Below are positions 17,443 to 27,022 of a stretch of DNA of 64,000 nucleotides, in pieces. A program made the position numbers and the translations under genes. Position 1 is the first letter of the stretch; each line of letters starts with the position of its first letter. This stretch comes from Weissella koreensis KACC 15510. Its GTDB lineage: Bacteria; Bacillota; Bacilli; Lactobacillales; Lactobacillaceae. The stretch lies in assembly GCF_000219805.1 (NCBI RefSeq), contig NC_015759.1, positions 1,178,001-1,242,000 of the forward strand, read 5' to 3'. The notes below the pieces were generated by a model. The model searched no databases. It saw nothing but the letters and a program-made list of their open reading frames with translations, and had not been told where the DNA came from.

Positions 17443-18741
17443 ATGGTTGCAAATAATGCAGAATTTACACGTGGTGATGGAAATAAAGGGACTTTGAAGT
17501 TTGAAATTCCCGTTGAAGATCACGCAGCAGCAATTGATGCTGCTTTCAACAAGATCAAGGATACTTTGGATGTTCCTGGATTCCGTAAGGGTAAGATGCC
17601 TAAGCAAATGTTTATTGCCCGCTTTGGTGAAGAAGCCTTGTATGAAGATGCATTGAACTTTGCATTGCAAGAAGCATATCCTTCAGCGATTGATGCAACT
17701 GGAATCGCTCCAGTGAACCAACCTCAAATTGGTGTTGAATCATTGGAAAAGGGTCAAGCTTGGGTTATTTCAGCTGAAGTTGAAGTTGCACCTGAAATTG
17801 AATTGGGTGATTACAAAGGTTTGACTGTTAAGAAGCAAGATGTTGAAGTTTCAGATGCTGATGTTGATGCTGAAATCGAAACAATGCGTCAAGGACAAGC
17901 TGAATTGGTCTTAGCTGAAGATCATGCTGCTGAAAATGGTGACACTGTTGTTATCGACTTTGATGGATCAGTTGATGGTGATCACTTCGAAGGTGGTAAG
18001 GGTGAAAACTTTAACCTTGAACTTGGTTCAGGACAATTCATCCCTGGCTTTGAAGAACAATTAGTTGGTCATAAGGCAGACGAATCAGTTGAAGTTAAGG
18101 TAACTTTCCCAACTGATTACCAAGCTGAAGACTTGGCTGGTAAAGAAGCTGTCTTTGAGACAACAATTCATGAAGTTAAGGTTAAAGAAGTACCAGCCTT
18201 GGATGATGAATTTGCCAAGGACGTTGATGAAGAAGTTGCTGGTTTGGAAGAGTTGAAGGCTAAGACGAAGGATCGTTTGGCTGAAGCTAAGAAGAATGAA
18301 GCAGCTGAAGCTAAGGAAGATGAAGCTGTTTCATTGGCTGTTGACAATGCTAAGGTTGTTGGTGAAGAAATTCCAACAGCAATGCTTGAAGAAGATATCC
18401 ACCGTCAAATGAATTCATTCTTCGCTTCAATGCAAAACCAAGGTATTTCTCAAGAAATGTATTCACAAATTACTGGTCAAACGAATGAAGATATCCATAA
18501 GCAATATGCTGAGGGTGCTGAAAATCGTGTAAAGACTAGCCTAGTTTTGGAAGCAATTGTTAAGGCTGAAGGAATTACTCCTGATCAAGCTGCAATTGAT
18601 GCCGAAGTTAAGTCATTGGCAGACCAATATGGAATGGAAGAAGATGCCATCCGTAATGCTCTTACAGATGATATGTTAGCTCATGATATTGCTGTTAAGG
18701 AAGCAGTTAACACAATTGTTGACTCAGCAATCGAAGCTTAA
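17443..18741 (+). CDS. tig: Trigger factor
   Basis: Ribosome-associated chaperone and peptidyl-prolyl isomerase that meets nascent chains at the exit tunnel. The 432-residue protein has the N-terminal ribosome-docking signature GFRKGKMPKQMF (about residue 45), an FKBP-type isomerase domain in the middle (GDTVVIDFDGSVDG) and the helical C-terminal domain. TGGAGG precedes the ATG. Codon use is partly of the highly expressed type. It lies between tuf and clpX, a conserved order in lactobacilli. Confidence 0.96.
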   Translation: MVANNAEFTRGDGNKGTLKFEIPVEDHAAAIDAAFNKIKDTLDVPGFRKGKMPKQMFIARFGEEALYEDALNFALQEAYPSAIDATGIAPVNQPQIGVESLEKGQAWVISAEVEVAPEIELGDYKGLTVKKQDVEVSDADVDAEIETMRQGQAELVLAEDHAAENGDTVVIDFDGSVDGDHFEGGKGENFNLELGSGQFIPGFEEQLVGHKADESVEVKVTFPTDYQAEDLAGKEAVFETTIHEVKVKEVPALDDEFAKDVDEEVAGLEELKAKTKDRLAEAKKNEAAEAKEDEAVSLAVDNAKVVGEEIPTAMLEEDIHRQMNSFFASMQNQGISQEMYSQITGQTNEDIHKQYAEGAENRVKTSLVLEAIVKAEGITPDQAAIDAEVKSLADQYGMEEDAIRNALTDDMLAHDIAVKEAVNTIVDSAIEA

Positions 18742-18824
18742 TTAAAAGTATGATAAAACTCAACTAAATTTCATGTTAATTAATGACAATTGTAATTTAG
18801 CTGATGATGTTTAATATAAAATGG

Positions 18825-18875
18825 AAGTACCTCATACTGGTTAGACTAGTTCTAGCTCGTGTGAGGTACTTTTTA
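18825..18875 (+). terminator. tig terminator
   Basis: Thirteen-base arms AAGTACCTCATAC and GTGTGAGGTACTT (one non-canonical pair) enclose a 21-base loop and are followed by a T-run. Confidence 0.85.
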
Positions 18876-18924
18876 TACCTCATTTTTTAACTTGATAAAA
18901 AATAGTATTAGTAGAACTAATATG

Positions 18925-18953
18925 TTTGGATTTTAGTTATATTTTGTTACAAT
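18925..18953 (+). promoter_or_regulatory. clpX promoter
   Basis: TTTGGA (18925-18930), 17 bases, then TACAAT (18948-18953) with a TGt extension. Confidence 0.55.
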
Positions 18954-18995
18954 GGTATTAATTGATTTTGATAGTAAAGAAGGGGAGATAAAGTG

Positions 18996-20237
18996 ATGAT
19001 TGATACAACTGATAACACAACTGCAGCTTATTGCTCATTTTGTGGAAAATCATCAACTGAAGTAAAAAAATTAGTTGCTGGACCCGGTGTTTTTATCTGT
19101 AATGAATGTGTAGAATTAGCTCAACAAATCATTGATGAAGATTTGAAGCAAGACGCACAAGATAATCAAATTAAATTGATGACACCGGCTGAAATTGTAG
19201 CCAATTTAAATACTTATGTAGTTGGACAAGAAGACGCAAAACGTACACTTGCGGTGGCTGTCTATAACCATTACAAGCGAATTAATGCCACATTAGATCA
19301 GGACTCTGACCATGGTGAAGTAGAATTACAAAAATCTAATATTGCGATGGTCGGACCAACTGGTTCAGGTAAGACCTACATTGCACAATCGTTGGCAACT
19401 ATGCTGAATGTTCCATTTGCCATTGCAGATGCTACTACCTTAACTGAAGCTGGTTATGTTGGTGAAGATGTTGAAAATATTTTGTTGAAGTTAATCCAAT
19501 CTGCTGATTTTGACATTGAACGAGCTGAGCATGGAATTATCTATATTGACGAAATTGATAAAATTGCTAAAAAGTCTGAAAATGTTTCAATTACGCGAGA
19601 TGTTTCAGGTGAAGGAGTTCAACAAGCTCTTTTGAAGATGATTGAAGGAACAATTGCGAATGTGCCACCTCAAGGGGGGCGTAAGCATCCAAACCAAGAA
19701 TTTATTCAAATAGATACAACCAATATTCTGTTTATTGTTGGTGGTGCCTTTGCAGGAATTGAAAATATTGTTAAAGAACGTCTGGGAGCCAAGACTATCG
19801 GATTTGGTACTGATAGTGATGAAGCGCATGAGCAGGCAGATAAGAGCATTATGCAACAAATTCTGCCAGAAGATCTTATGACTTTTGGATTAATTCCTGA
19901 ATTTATTGGACGTTTGCCAATCTTAACAGCCCTAGAACAATTAACAGAAGATGATTTAGTTTTAATTTTGACGAAACCTAAAAATGCTTTAACTAAACAA
20001 TATGAAGCTTTGTTGGCGTTAGATGGAGTTCAATTAGAGTTTGAACCAGAGGCCCTTAAAGCAATGGCTCACTTAGCAATAGAACGTGAAACGGGTGCAC
20101 GTGGACTACGTTCAATCATCGAAGAAGTTATGTTAGATGTGATGTTTGAAATTCCAAGTCGCGATGATGTGAATAAGGTAGTTATTTCAAAAGAAAATGT
20201 CGAAAAACATACCGAACCCACAGTGGTATTAAAGTAA
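18996..20237 (+). CDS. clpX: ATP-dependent protease ATP-binding subunit ClpX
   Basis: AAA+ unfoldase that feeds substrates to ClpP. The 413-residue protein has an N-terminal zinc-binding domain (CSFCGKS and CNECVE), Walker A GPTGSGKT near residue 118, Walker [10 protein letters not shown], the pore loop GYVGEDVE, the RKH loop GGRKHPNQ and the IGF loop (KTIGFGTD) that docks on ClpP. ATG at 18996 is preferred because GGGGAG is 8 bases away; the GTG at 18993 in the same frame is possible. No CtsR operator is evident upstream. Confidence 0.96.
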   Translation: MIDTTDNTTAAYCSFCGKSSTEVKKLVAGPGVFICNECVELAQQIIDEDLKQDAQDNQIKLMTPAEIVANLNTYVVGQEDAKRTLAVAVYNHYKRINATLDQDSDHGEVELQKSNIAMVGPTGSGKTYIAQSLATMLNVPFAIADATTLTEAGYVGEDVENILLKLIQSADFDIERAEHGIIYIDEIDKIAKKSENVSITRDVSGEGVQQALLKMIEGTIANVPPQGGRKHPNQEFIQIDTTNILFIVGGAFAGIENIVKERLGAKTIGFGTDSDEAHEQADKSIMQQILPEDLMTFGLIPEFIGRLPILTALEQLTEDDLVLILTKPKNALTKQYEALLALDGVQLEFEPEALKAMAHLAIERETGARGLRSIIEEVMLDVMFEIPSRDDVNKVVISKENVEKHTEPTVVLK

Positions 20238-20264
20238 GTTTACTTAAAAGGAGATTTAGCTCAA

Positions 20265-20891
20265 ATGGAAGTGCATAATGTTGAAATGGTAATGTCAGCG
20301 GTAGGACCTAGTCAATATCCAACTGATAAATTACCTGAAATTGCTTTAATTGGACGTTCCAACGTTGGAAAATCTTCGTTAACGAATACTTTAATCAATC
20401 GTAAGTCGTTTGCTCGAACTTCATCCCAACCAGGAAAAACACAAACTTTGAATTTTTATAAAGTTGAGGATCAGGTGTTTTTCGTCGATGTTCCAGGATA
20501 TGGTTACGCTAAAGTTTCGAAAAGTTCACGTGCAAAATTTCAAGTTATGATTGGTGAATATTTATCAAAACGACAGGTCTTAAAAGGAGTAGTTCAATTA
20601 GTTGATGCTCGACACGCACCTTCAAAAGAAGATGTTGAGATGTATCAATGGCTAACTTCTGATGAAATGGGCGGATTGCCAGTTTTAGTTGTCGCAACTA
20701 AGGCTGATAAAATTGCTCGCGGACGTTGGAATAAAGCAGAGAGTACTATTAAAAAGGAACTGCAGTTTAAGGACCAAACATCAGACTTTGAAATTTTCTC
20801 TTCTGAGACAAAATATGGAAAAGATATTGTTTGGGAATGGATTGAAGCTCGGATGTTGGATGGAACTGACTTTGCTGAAACAGATGATTAA
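20265..20891 (+). CDS. engB: Ribosome biogenesis GTPase EngB (YsxC)
   Basis: GTPase needed for late 50S subunit assembly. The 208-residue protein has G1 [11 protein letters not shown]3 DVPGYGYAK and G4 TKADK motifs. AAAGGAGAT gives a strong ribosome site. It starts 27 bases after clpX, and the clpX-engB pairing is conserved in Firmicutes, so the two are probably co-transcribed. The acidic tail ([10 protein letters not shown]) makes it slightly longer than usual. Confidence 0.95.
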   Translation: MEVHNVEMVMSAVGPSQYPTDKLPEIALIGRSNVGKSSLTNTLINRKSFARTSSQPGKTQTLNFYKVEDQVFFVDVPGYGYAKVSKSSRAKFQVMIGEYLSKRQVLKGVVQLVDARHAPSKEDVEMYQWLTSDEMGGLPVLVVATKADKIARGRWNKAESTIKKELQFKDQTSDFEIFSSETKYGKDIVWEWIEARMLDGTDFAETDD

Positions 20892-20915
20892 GACGTTACA
20901 ATAAACTTTGTTTAT

Positions 20916-20945
20916 AAGGCCGGGATTTTTAATCCTAGCCTTTTT
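20916..20945 (+). terminator. clpX-engB terminator
   Basis: AAGGCcGGGATT pairs with AATCCtAGCCTT, followed by T residues. Confidence 0.88.
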
Positions 20946-21045
20946 ATCCATTAATTAAGTTATTTTAAGATATAACTGATAAATTCAAGTGGATCCGTTC
21001 TTATTAATGATATTGTGCTCGAACGGAATGAAGGAGGAATATAAA

Positions 21046-21270
21046 ATGGTAATGAATCGAGTAAAAGGAAATGTACTAGGTAAAAGTTATACCTTGTCAA
21101 CACCAGAAGACGAAGCTCATATGCAGGCTGTTTTTAAGTTAATTAATACACAATTAGCTGATTTACAAAAGCAGAATCCAAGTCTAGAGCAAGATGATGC
21201 ATTAGTCTTAATGGCAATAAACGCTTTATCTGATCAACTTAGGATGCAACGTAAATACGAGGAAAACTAA
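21046..21270 (+). CDS. zapA: Cell division protein ZapA
   Basis: A 74-residue ZapA-like protein, expected to crosslink FtsZ filaments at midcell. The N-terminus NRVKGNVLGKSYTLSTPEDE followed by a helix (MQAVFKLINTQLADLQ) and an ALVLMAINALSD segment fits the family. ATG at 21046 follows AAGGAGGAA with 8-base spacing; an in-frame ATG at 20989 has no ribosome site. The stop overlaps the next start (TAATG), coupling it to cvpA. Confidence 0.82.
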   Translation: MVMNRVKGNVLGKSYTLSTPEDEAHMQAVFKLINTQLADLQKQNPSLEQDDALVLMAINALSDQLRMQRKYEEN

Positions 21271-21806
21271 TGGTCATTACAGTTGGAATTTTAGTTCTTT
21301 TTTTGATGGCGATCATGAATGGTTATCGTAGTGGGTTAGTAAAAACTCTTTTTCGTTTTGTGGGCCGGATTATCATTTGGGTGGTAGCTGTAATGTTATC
21401 TCACAATATTGGACAATTTTTAGCAGATAACCTACAATGGTCGATTGGATCTAACTGGTCATCACCAGTAACGGACAATTTAGTGGATAAATCTAGTAGT
21501 TTCCTATATTCTGGGATCGGATTTACAATAATTACGGTAATTGGATTTTATCTTTTACACCGTTTACAAAGCGGATTGGCATTTATTAATAAGGTGCCTT
21601 TGGTTGGAACGGCTAACCGTTTAGCTGGGGCGTTGCTTAGTTTTATAATTATGTATTTAGGAGTGTTTTTCTTCTTATATATAGCTGGAGCGTTGGATAT
21701 ATCATTGCTACATGAGCAAATTACCTATTCAACATTAGCTCAAATTATTATGCAGCAGACTCCTATATTATCTGAAAAAATATATGAATGGTTTTTGTTA
21801 ATATAA
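21270..21806 (+). CDS. CvpA family membrane protein
   Basis: A 178-residue protein with four or five membrane segments and the CvpA start pattern (GYRSGLVKTLFRFVGRIIIWVV). CvpA proteins are linked to colicin V export in Escherichia coli; the Gram-positive function is unclear. It overlaps zapA by one base. The zapA-cvpA-mutS2 order is conserved in Firmicutes. An intrinsic terminator separates it from mutS2. Confidence 0.85.
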   Translation: MVITVGILVLFLMAIMNGYRSGLVKTLFRFVGRIIIWVVAVMLSHNIGQFLADNLQWSIGSNWSSPVTDNLVDKSSSFLYSGIGFTIITVIGFYLLHRLQSGLAFINKVPLVGTANRLAGALLSFIIMYLGVFFFLYIAGALDISLLHEQITYSTLAQIIMQQTPILSEKIYEWFLLI

Positions 21807-21819
21807 GGGAGTAAAAAAA

Positions 21820-21855
21820 GAGAGGTTGAGATCCAAAATCTCGACCTCTCTTTTA
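21820..21855 (+). terminator. zapA-cvpA terminator
   Basis: AGAGGTTGAGAT (21821-21832) pairs perfectly with ATCTCGACCTCT (21838-21849) apart from one G-U, then T residues. Confidence 0.9.
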
Positions 21856-21938
21856 TGCACTAAATATGATTTGAATTTATAAAAGTGTTATTAAAGTTAT
21901 TTCTATTCAATTAAAGGAGCCTGTGATAAAGCCGATAC

Positions 21939-21947
21939 TGTTATAAT
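21939..21947 (+). promoter_or_regulatory. mutS2 extended -10 promoter
   Basis: TGTTATAAT, an extended -10 53 bases before the mutS2 start. The -35 region is poor. Confidence 0.5.
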
Positions 21948-21999
21948 AAGAAACATAGATTAAAAATAAAAAATAATGATGAAGGGAATTCATATAAAA

Positions 22000-24396
22000 A
22001 TGAATCAAAAAATTTTAGAAACCCTTGAATATGATGCTATAAAAAAACAGTTACAGAATAAAATGGTAACCGCTGGTGGTGCACAAGAATTAGCAACATT
22101 AACACCAACAGATGATGCTACAGAAATGCAACAATGGTTAGCTGAGACAGCAGATGCCATGACGATTATTCGAATGGCTGGGGGGATGCAATTAACTAGA
22201 CTAGGCAATATTCAGCCTCAAATGAAGCGACTTAAAATTGATGCTGATTTGAATGGTACAGAGTTAGCCCAAGTTGGGCGGGTTTTGTTTGCAACAGGTC
22301 AGGTAAAACAATTTTTCGAAAACTTTATCTTCGATCATGATGAAAAATTATTGAATCTTCAAAGTTATGTCGATCGATTGATTACATTACCAGAAGTGAC
22401 GCGTCAACTAAATCAATCAATTGATCAAGATGGTCGAATAACGGATGAAGCTTCGCCAGAATTGAAACGAGTACGTCAGCTAATTTTAGGAACGGAGAAT
22501 GGTATTCGGCAAAAAATGCAAGAATACACCCGGGGTAAGATGGCTAAATATTTGTCTGATCCGATTGTAACTATTCGAAATGATCGATATGTGGTACCAG
22601 TGCGTGCTGAAAATAGAAATAAATTTGGAGGTGTTGTTCACGATCAAAGTCAAACTGGACAAACACTGTATATTGAACCAGCACCAGTTGTGGATTTAAA
22701 TAATCGTTTGAAAGAGGCGCAACTAAAAGAACGGGCGGAAGAAGCACAAGTCTTGCATGATCTATCAGCGGCATTACAACCATATCAAGATGAAATTTTA
22801 GAAAATGCTAAAGTTTTGGGACATCTTGATTTTGTGAACGCTAAGGCACTTTATGCGATTGACCTGAAGGCCGTGCAACCTGAATATAGTCCAGAACAAC
22901 ATATTCGTTTATTACAAGCGCGCCATCCTTTATTGGATCAAAAGCAGGCAGTTGCTAATGATATTATTTTGGGCGAAGATTATACGGCGATTATTGTAAC
23001 TGGACCTAACACTGGTGGGAAAACCATTACTTTGAAGACGTTGGGATTGTTACAGATTATGGCTCAATCTGGGCTATTTATTCCAGCTGATGAATATTCT
23101 ACCGTTGGGATTTTTGATAATATTTTTGCTGATATTGGGGATGAACAGTCAATTGAACAATCCCTCTCAACGTTTAGCTCACACATGGTGAACATTGTTG
23201 ATATTTTGGACAAAATGACGCCAAACTCATTGGTGCTTTTTGATGAATTGGGAGCAGGAACTGATCCTCAAGAAGGAGCAGCATTAGCGATGGCGATTTT
23301 AGATGCTGTCGGAGCTATAGGTGCTTATACGGTAGCGACGACCCATTATCCAGAATTGAAAGTTTATGGGTATAATCGAGTTGATACTATTAATGCCTCA
23401 ATGGAATTTGATGTGGAAACATTAAGACCCACCTATCGATTTATGATTGGAATTCCGGGACGTTCTAATGCGTTAGAAATTTCAAAACGTTTGGGACTGT
23501 CGGAAAATATCATTGATCAAGCTAGCCAATTAACGAGTGACGATTCACAAGAATTAAATGATATGATTCAAGATTTGGTTGATAAAAGAAACTTGGTTAC
23601 TAAGCAAAAGATTGAATTGGAACAACAATTACAGTTAAATCGAGTTAAAACCAATCAATTGGACCAAGCAACTGAAAAAATTGCAGTTGAACAAGCTACA
23701 ATGTTAGAAAAGGCACAAAAAGAGGCTAATCATATTGTAGCTGAATCACGGCAAAAAGCAGATCGTATTATCGATGATTTGCATCGATTGCAACGTCAAG
23801 GCGGTAATGTGAAAGAAAATCAAATTATTGATGCTAAGGGTGCTTTAAATGCACTCCGTCAAGAACCTACCGCTGAAAATAATCGAATTTTACGACGCGC
23901 TAAAGCTAAGAAGCAGGTTAATATTGAGGTTGGAGATACGGTCTTGGTACCAGAATATGGACAACAAGGGACTATCTTACGTAAATTAAAAGATGGAAAA
24001 TATGAAGTTCAAATCGGAATCCTCAAGATGGTCTTGCCAGGAGCTGAAATTGAGAAGCAAAGTGGGGTAATGGCAACTAAAGCTACCAAGACTAGTAAGC
24101 CAAAAAGTAGTGCTAAAAAAAGTCGTAGTGTCAGCACGAATCAAGCCATGAATCGTGCTAATGCCTCAGCGACACTTGATTTAAGAGGCGTTCGATATGA
24201 TGCAGCGATGCACGAGTTAGATCGATTTATTGATAGTGCCTTATTGAATAATTTATCCAGTGTAGAAATTATTCACGGGAAAGGAACCGGTGCCATTCGT
24301 AAAGGTACACACGAATACCTGCGATCACATCGAGCTGTTAAAGAATTTAATTTTACGGGCCCAGATCAAGGTGCTACTTACGTTGAATTCAATTAA
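22000..24396 (+). CDS. mutS2: Endonuclease MutS2
   Basis: MutS-related ATPase that suppresses recombination and, in Bacillus, rescues collided ribosomes. The 798-residue protein has clamp and lever helices, the ATPase core with Walker A TGPNTGGKT near residue 333, Walker B VLFDELGAGTDP, a coiled-coil and KOW-like linker, and a C-terminal Smr nuclease domain beginning LDLRGVRYDA near residue 728 with HGKGTGAIRKG. ATG at 22000 encodes the usual MNQKILETLEYD; GAAGGGA is 12 bases upstream, a slightly long spacing. ATG codons at 21976 and 21979 have no ribosome site. Confidence 0.95.
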   Translation: MNQKILETLEYDAIKKQLQNKMVTAGGAQELATLTPTDDATEMQQWLAETADAMTIIRMAGGMQLTRLGNIQPQMKRLKIDADLNGTELAQVGRVLFATGQVKQFFENFIFDHDEKLLNLQSYVDRLITLPEVTRQLNQSIDQDGRITDEASPELKRVRQLILGTENGIRQKMQEYTRGKMAKYLSDPIVTIRNDRYVVPVRAENRNKFGGVVHDQSQTGQTLYIEPAPVVDLNNRLKEAQLKERAEEAQVLHDLSAALQPYQDEILENAKVLGHLDFVNAKALYAIDLKAVQPEYSPEQHIRLLQARHPLLDQKQAVANDIILGEDYTAIIVTGPNTGGKTITLKTLGLLQIMAQSGLFIPADEYSTVGIFDNIFADIGDEQSIEQSLSTFSSHMVNIVDILDKMTPNSLVLFDELGAGTDPQEGAALAMAILDAVGAIGAYTVATTHYPELKVYGYNRVDTINASMEFDVETLRPTYRFMIGIPGRSNALEISKRLGLSENIIDQASQLTSDDSQELNDMIQDLVDKRNLVTKQKIELEQQLQLNRVKTNQLDQATEKIAVEQATMLEKAQKEANHIVAESRQKADRIIDDLHRLQRQGGNVKENQIIDAKGALNALRQEPTAENNRILRRAKAKKQVNIEVGDTVLVPEYGQQGTILRKLKDGKYEVQIGILKMVLPGAEIEKQSGVMATKATKTSKPKSSAKKSRSVSTNQAMNRANASATLDLRGVRYDAAMHELDRFIDSALLNNLSSVEIIHGKGTGAIRKGTHEYLRSHRAVKEFNFTGPDQGATYVEFN

Positions 24397-24460
24397 AAAA
24401 AACTAGTAATTTGAAACAATTGGGTGAAAAATACGCAGTTTAAAATTGCTAGTTTTTTTT
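24395..24460 (+). terminator. mutS2 terminator
   Basis: AAAAACTAGTAATTT (around 24398-24412) pairs with AAATTGCTAGTTTTT (around 24442-24456), ending in a T-run; the loop is long. Confidence 0.75.
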
Positions 24461-24465
24461 ATATC

Positions 24466-24495
24466 TTGACACAAGAAATTGGTTGAAATTACTAT
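24466..24495 (+). promoter_or_regulatory. Promoter of the aldo/keto reductase gene
   Basis: A perfect TTGACA (24466-24471) followed at 18 bases by TACTAT (24490-24495). A TATAAT at 24493-24498 overlaps it but would leave a 21-base spacer. Confidence 0.55.
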
Positions 24496-24532
24496 AATTG
24501 TTTATTTATGAAAATTAAAAGGAGCAGCTAAT

Positions 24533-25372
24533 ATGTCTAAAACATTAGAAAATAAAATTAGTTTAAATAATGGAAAACAAATGCCACAAATGGGATTAGG
24601 CGTTTACCAAATTCCAGAGGATCAAACTGCTGCAGTGGTGGAACAAGGAATTATTAATGGATACCGTTTAATTGATACAGCACAAATTTATCATAATGAA
24701 ATTGGAACAGGAGTAGGAATTAAAGCTGGATTAGCTTCAGCTAATTTAAAACGAGAAGATTTATTTATTACATCTAAGATATGGAATCGTAATTTAAATT
24801 ATGAGGAATCATTGGCTGCAGTGGAAGATAGCTTGACTAAATTACAATTAGATTATCTTGATTTATATTTAATTCATTGGCCTGGACAAGGGAGCTTTAA
24901 GCCAGCTTGGCAAGCGTTAGAAACAATGTATAAAGCTGGAAAAATTAAAGCGATTGGGGTTAGTAACTTTAATACTGAGCATTTAGCCACCCTTGATACT
25001 TTTAAAACAGTTGAACCTGTAATTAATCAAATTGAATTACATCCAGCTTTAACGCAGCTACCCTTACGCTCAATTCTAGCTGAACGTAAGATTGTAACCG
25101 AAGCTTGGTCACCGTTGATGCAAGGAAAACTATTTACCGAGCCATTATTAGTACAATTAGCTGAAAAATATCATAAGAATCCGGCCCAAATTATTTTAAA
25201 GTGGGATCTTCAACAAGGATTAGTTGTTATTACAAAGTCGGTAAATCCTGATCGCTTAAAAGCGAATGCAGATTTAGATGATTTTGAATTAACAGCGGTT
25301 GAAGTGGATGCGATTAGTGCTTTGAATCAGAATGTTCGAGTTGGTCCAGATCCAGCTGAATTTGATTTTTAA
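24533..25372 (+). CDS. Aldo/keto reductase
   Basis: NAD(P)H-dependent oxidoreductase of the AKR superfamily, similar to 2,5-diketo-D-gluconate reductases; the substrate cannot be told from sequence. At 279 residues it has the catalytic tetrad in order: Asp and Tyr in DTAQIYHNE, Lys in TSKIWNRN and His in LIHWPGQG, with the cofactor-binding ITKSVNPDRLKAN near the C-terminus. AAAGGAGCAG precedes the ATG. It is a single-gene unit with its own promoter and terminator. Confidence 0.9.
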   Translation: MSKTLENKISLNNGKQMPQMGLGVYQIPEDQTAAVVEQGIINGYRLIDTAQIYHNEIGTGVGIKAGLASANLKREDLFITSKIWNRNLNYEESLAAVEDSLTKLQLDYLDLYLIHWPGQGSFKPAWQALETMYKAGKIKAIGVSNFNTEHLATLDTFKTVEPVINQIELHPALTQLPLRSILAERKIVTEAWSPLMQGKLFTEPLLVQLAEKYHKNPAQIILKWDLQQGLVVITKSVNPDRLKANADLDDFELTAVEVDAISALNQNVRVGPDPAEFDF

Positions 25373-25388
25373 TAAAACATGACAAAAT

Positions 25389-25419
25389 AAAAAGGCTGAG
25401 GTAATCCTCAGCCTTTTTA
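25389..25419 (+). terminator. Aldo/keto reductase terminator
   Basis: Thirteen-base arms AAAAAGGCTGAGG and CCTCAGCCTTTTT around a TAAT loop. Confidence 0.93.
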
Positions 25420-25432
25420 AATTATTTTTAAG

Positions 25433-25468
25433 TAAAAAAAATAAGCAATTCTACTTTACGTAGAATTA
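25433..25468 (-). terminator. tRNA-Glu terminator
   Basis: On the minus strand AATTCTAC pairs with GTAGAATT around a GTAAA loop, and a T-rich tract follows (A-run at 25433-25441 on the plus strand). It lies just downstream of the tRNA-Glu gene. Confidence 0.8.
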
Positions 25469-25479
25469 CCTATGGACGA

Positions 25480-25551
25480 TAGCTCATCAGGGAGTCGAAC
25501 CCTGGATGCCGGTGTGAAAAACCGGAGTCTTAACCGCTTGACCAATGAGCC
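25480..25551 (-). tRNA. tRNA-Glu (UUC anticodon)
   Basis: The 72-base minus-strand sequence folds as a cloverleaf. The acceptor stem GGCTCAT pairs with ATGAGCT (a G-U first pair), the anticodon stem CCGGT/ACCGG carries loop TTTTCAC with anticodon TTC, and the T arm has the invariant GGTTCGA. CCA is not encoded. It is a lone tRNA gene on the minus strand with its own promoter and terminator. Confidence 0.95.
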
Positions 25552-25584
25552 ATGATGACTTGTTGTCGCTTAACAACAAATAAT

Positions 25585-25613
25585 ATAATATCAAGAATAT
25601 AAACATTATGCAA
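25585..25613 (-). promoter_or_regulatory. tRNA-Glu promoter
   Basis: On the minus strand TTGCAT, 17 bases, then TATTAT. A short inverted repeat (TTGTTG/CAACAA) lies between it and the tRNA. Confidence 0.6.
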
Positions 25614-25813
25614 GCTTTTTTTAAAATTAATTTCTATTTTTTTCAAAATTAAAAGGGAATACATTAAAAAGCGGTGGTTATGATAAAATAAGACTTAGCA
25701 AATTAGCCATTTAAAGACCCTGTTTAGAGTTACAATTTAAAGGATGGTATGTTGAAATCAATTTTATAGTATCGATCGAAGAAAAATTTCAAGAAGCTTT
25801 GAGGTAGGATAAA

Positions 25814-27022
25814 ATGTTTGAGAATAAAAAGATTGTTTTAATTGTGACTGGTGGCATTGCGGCTTATAAGGCAGCAATATTTGCACGACTTTTAATGAAA
25901 GCTGGTGCAACAGTTCGGGTGGTGATGACAGCAAATGCCCTTGAATTCGTAACTGAAAAAACTTTTGCGGTTTTGACGAAACAACCGGTTTTAACGGACC
26001 TCTTTAATCCAGCGCAGAGTACCCAAGTTGGACATGTTGAAATTGCTGATTGGGCTGATTATATGATGGTCGTACCGGCGACAGCTAATATTATTAGTAA
26101 AATCGCTCAAGGAATTGGGGATGATGTTGCTAGTACTGTTTTATTAGCTCGACATACACCATTATTGGTTGCACCTGCGATGAATGCAAATATGTATAAT
26201 AACCCAGCCGTTCAACGGAATTTGCAACAATTAAGACAAGACCAGGTCTTAATATTAGAACCGGCTTATGGTATGTTGGCAGAAGGATATGCTGGATTAG
26301 GACGGTTGCCCGAACCTGATGAGTTATTGGCTCAGGCTGAACTAAAGCTTCGACAAATACAAGGGACTTCATTGGAAGGGCAACATTATTTAGTCACCGC
26401 GGGTGGTACAAGAGAATATTTGGATCCAGTACGTTATATTGGTAATCGTTCTTCAGGTAAAATGGGTTATGCAATTGCACAAGCCTTAACGGAGGCAGGA
26501 GCCAAAGTAACCTTGATTTCAACAGTTAACTTAAAAGTACCAGTCGGGACTGAAGTTATCTCGGTGCAATCGGCATTAGAAATGCAAGCTGAAATAGATA
26601 AACTGTTTCCTCAAAGTGACGGATTAGTAATGGCGGCAGCAGTAGCTGATTTCCGAACAGCTGAAGTCGCGACACAAAAAATTAAGAAGAATCAGAATCA
26701 AGGACTTGATTTACAGCTAACCCAAAATCCTGATTTAGTAGCTACTTTTGGTGCTAAAAAACAGAATCAAAAAGTAATTGCTTTTGCAGCGGAAACAAAT
26801 GATTTAATTGAGCATGCGCAGACTAAGTTACAAAAAAAGCATGCAGATTTATTAGTTGCAAATGATGTTAGTCGAACAGATCGTGGTTTCGGGGTTGATC
26901 AAAATCAAGTGACCATTCTAGAACCAGGTCAACCAAATGAAACGTTACCATTGTTAAGTAAAATTGAAACAGCTCGCTTGATCGTGCAAAGGATCATAAA
27001 ATTATCAGTAGGAGAAAATTAA
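25814..27022 (+). CDS. coaBC: Bifunctional phosphopantothenoylcysteine decarboxylase/phosphopantothenate-cysteine ligase
   Basis: Performs two consecutive steps of coenzyme A synthesis. The 402-residue protein has an N-terminal flavoprotein CoaC domain (GGIAAYKAA, and PAMNANMYNNP that positions substrate) and a C-terminal CoaB domain (GGTREYLDPVRYIGNRSSGKMG, shortened here, and AAAVADFR). GAGGTAGGA precedes the ATG. Its stop is directly followed by the mvaS start without any gap, so the two are likely co-translated. Confidence 0.95.
   Translation: MFENKKIVLIVTGGIAAYKAAIFARLLMKAGATVRVVMTANALEFVTEKTFAVLTKQPVLTDLFNPAQSTQVGHVEIADWADYMMVVPATANIISKIAQGIGDDVASTVLLARHTPLLVAPAMNANMYNNPAVQRNLQQLRQDQVLILEPAYGMLAEGYAGLGRLPEPDELLAQAELKLRQIQGTSLEGQHYLVTAGGTREYLDPVRYIGNRSSGKMGYAIAQALTEAGAKVTLISTVNLKVPVGTEVISVQSALEMQAEIDKLFPQSDGLVMAAAVADFRTAEVATQKIKKNQNQGLDLQLTQNPDLVATFGAKKQNQKVIAFAAETNDLIEHAQTKLQKKHADLLVANDVSRTDRGFGVDQNQVTILEPGQPNETLPLLSKIETARLIVQRIIKLSVGEN

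Noticed and set aside
25562..25577. Inverted repeat upstream of tRNA-Glu as an attachment site
   Set aside because: No integrase or duplicated tRNA end is nearby, and the repeat fits a leader hairpin.
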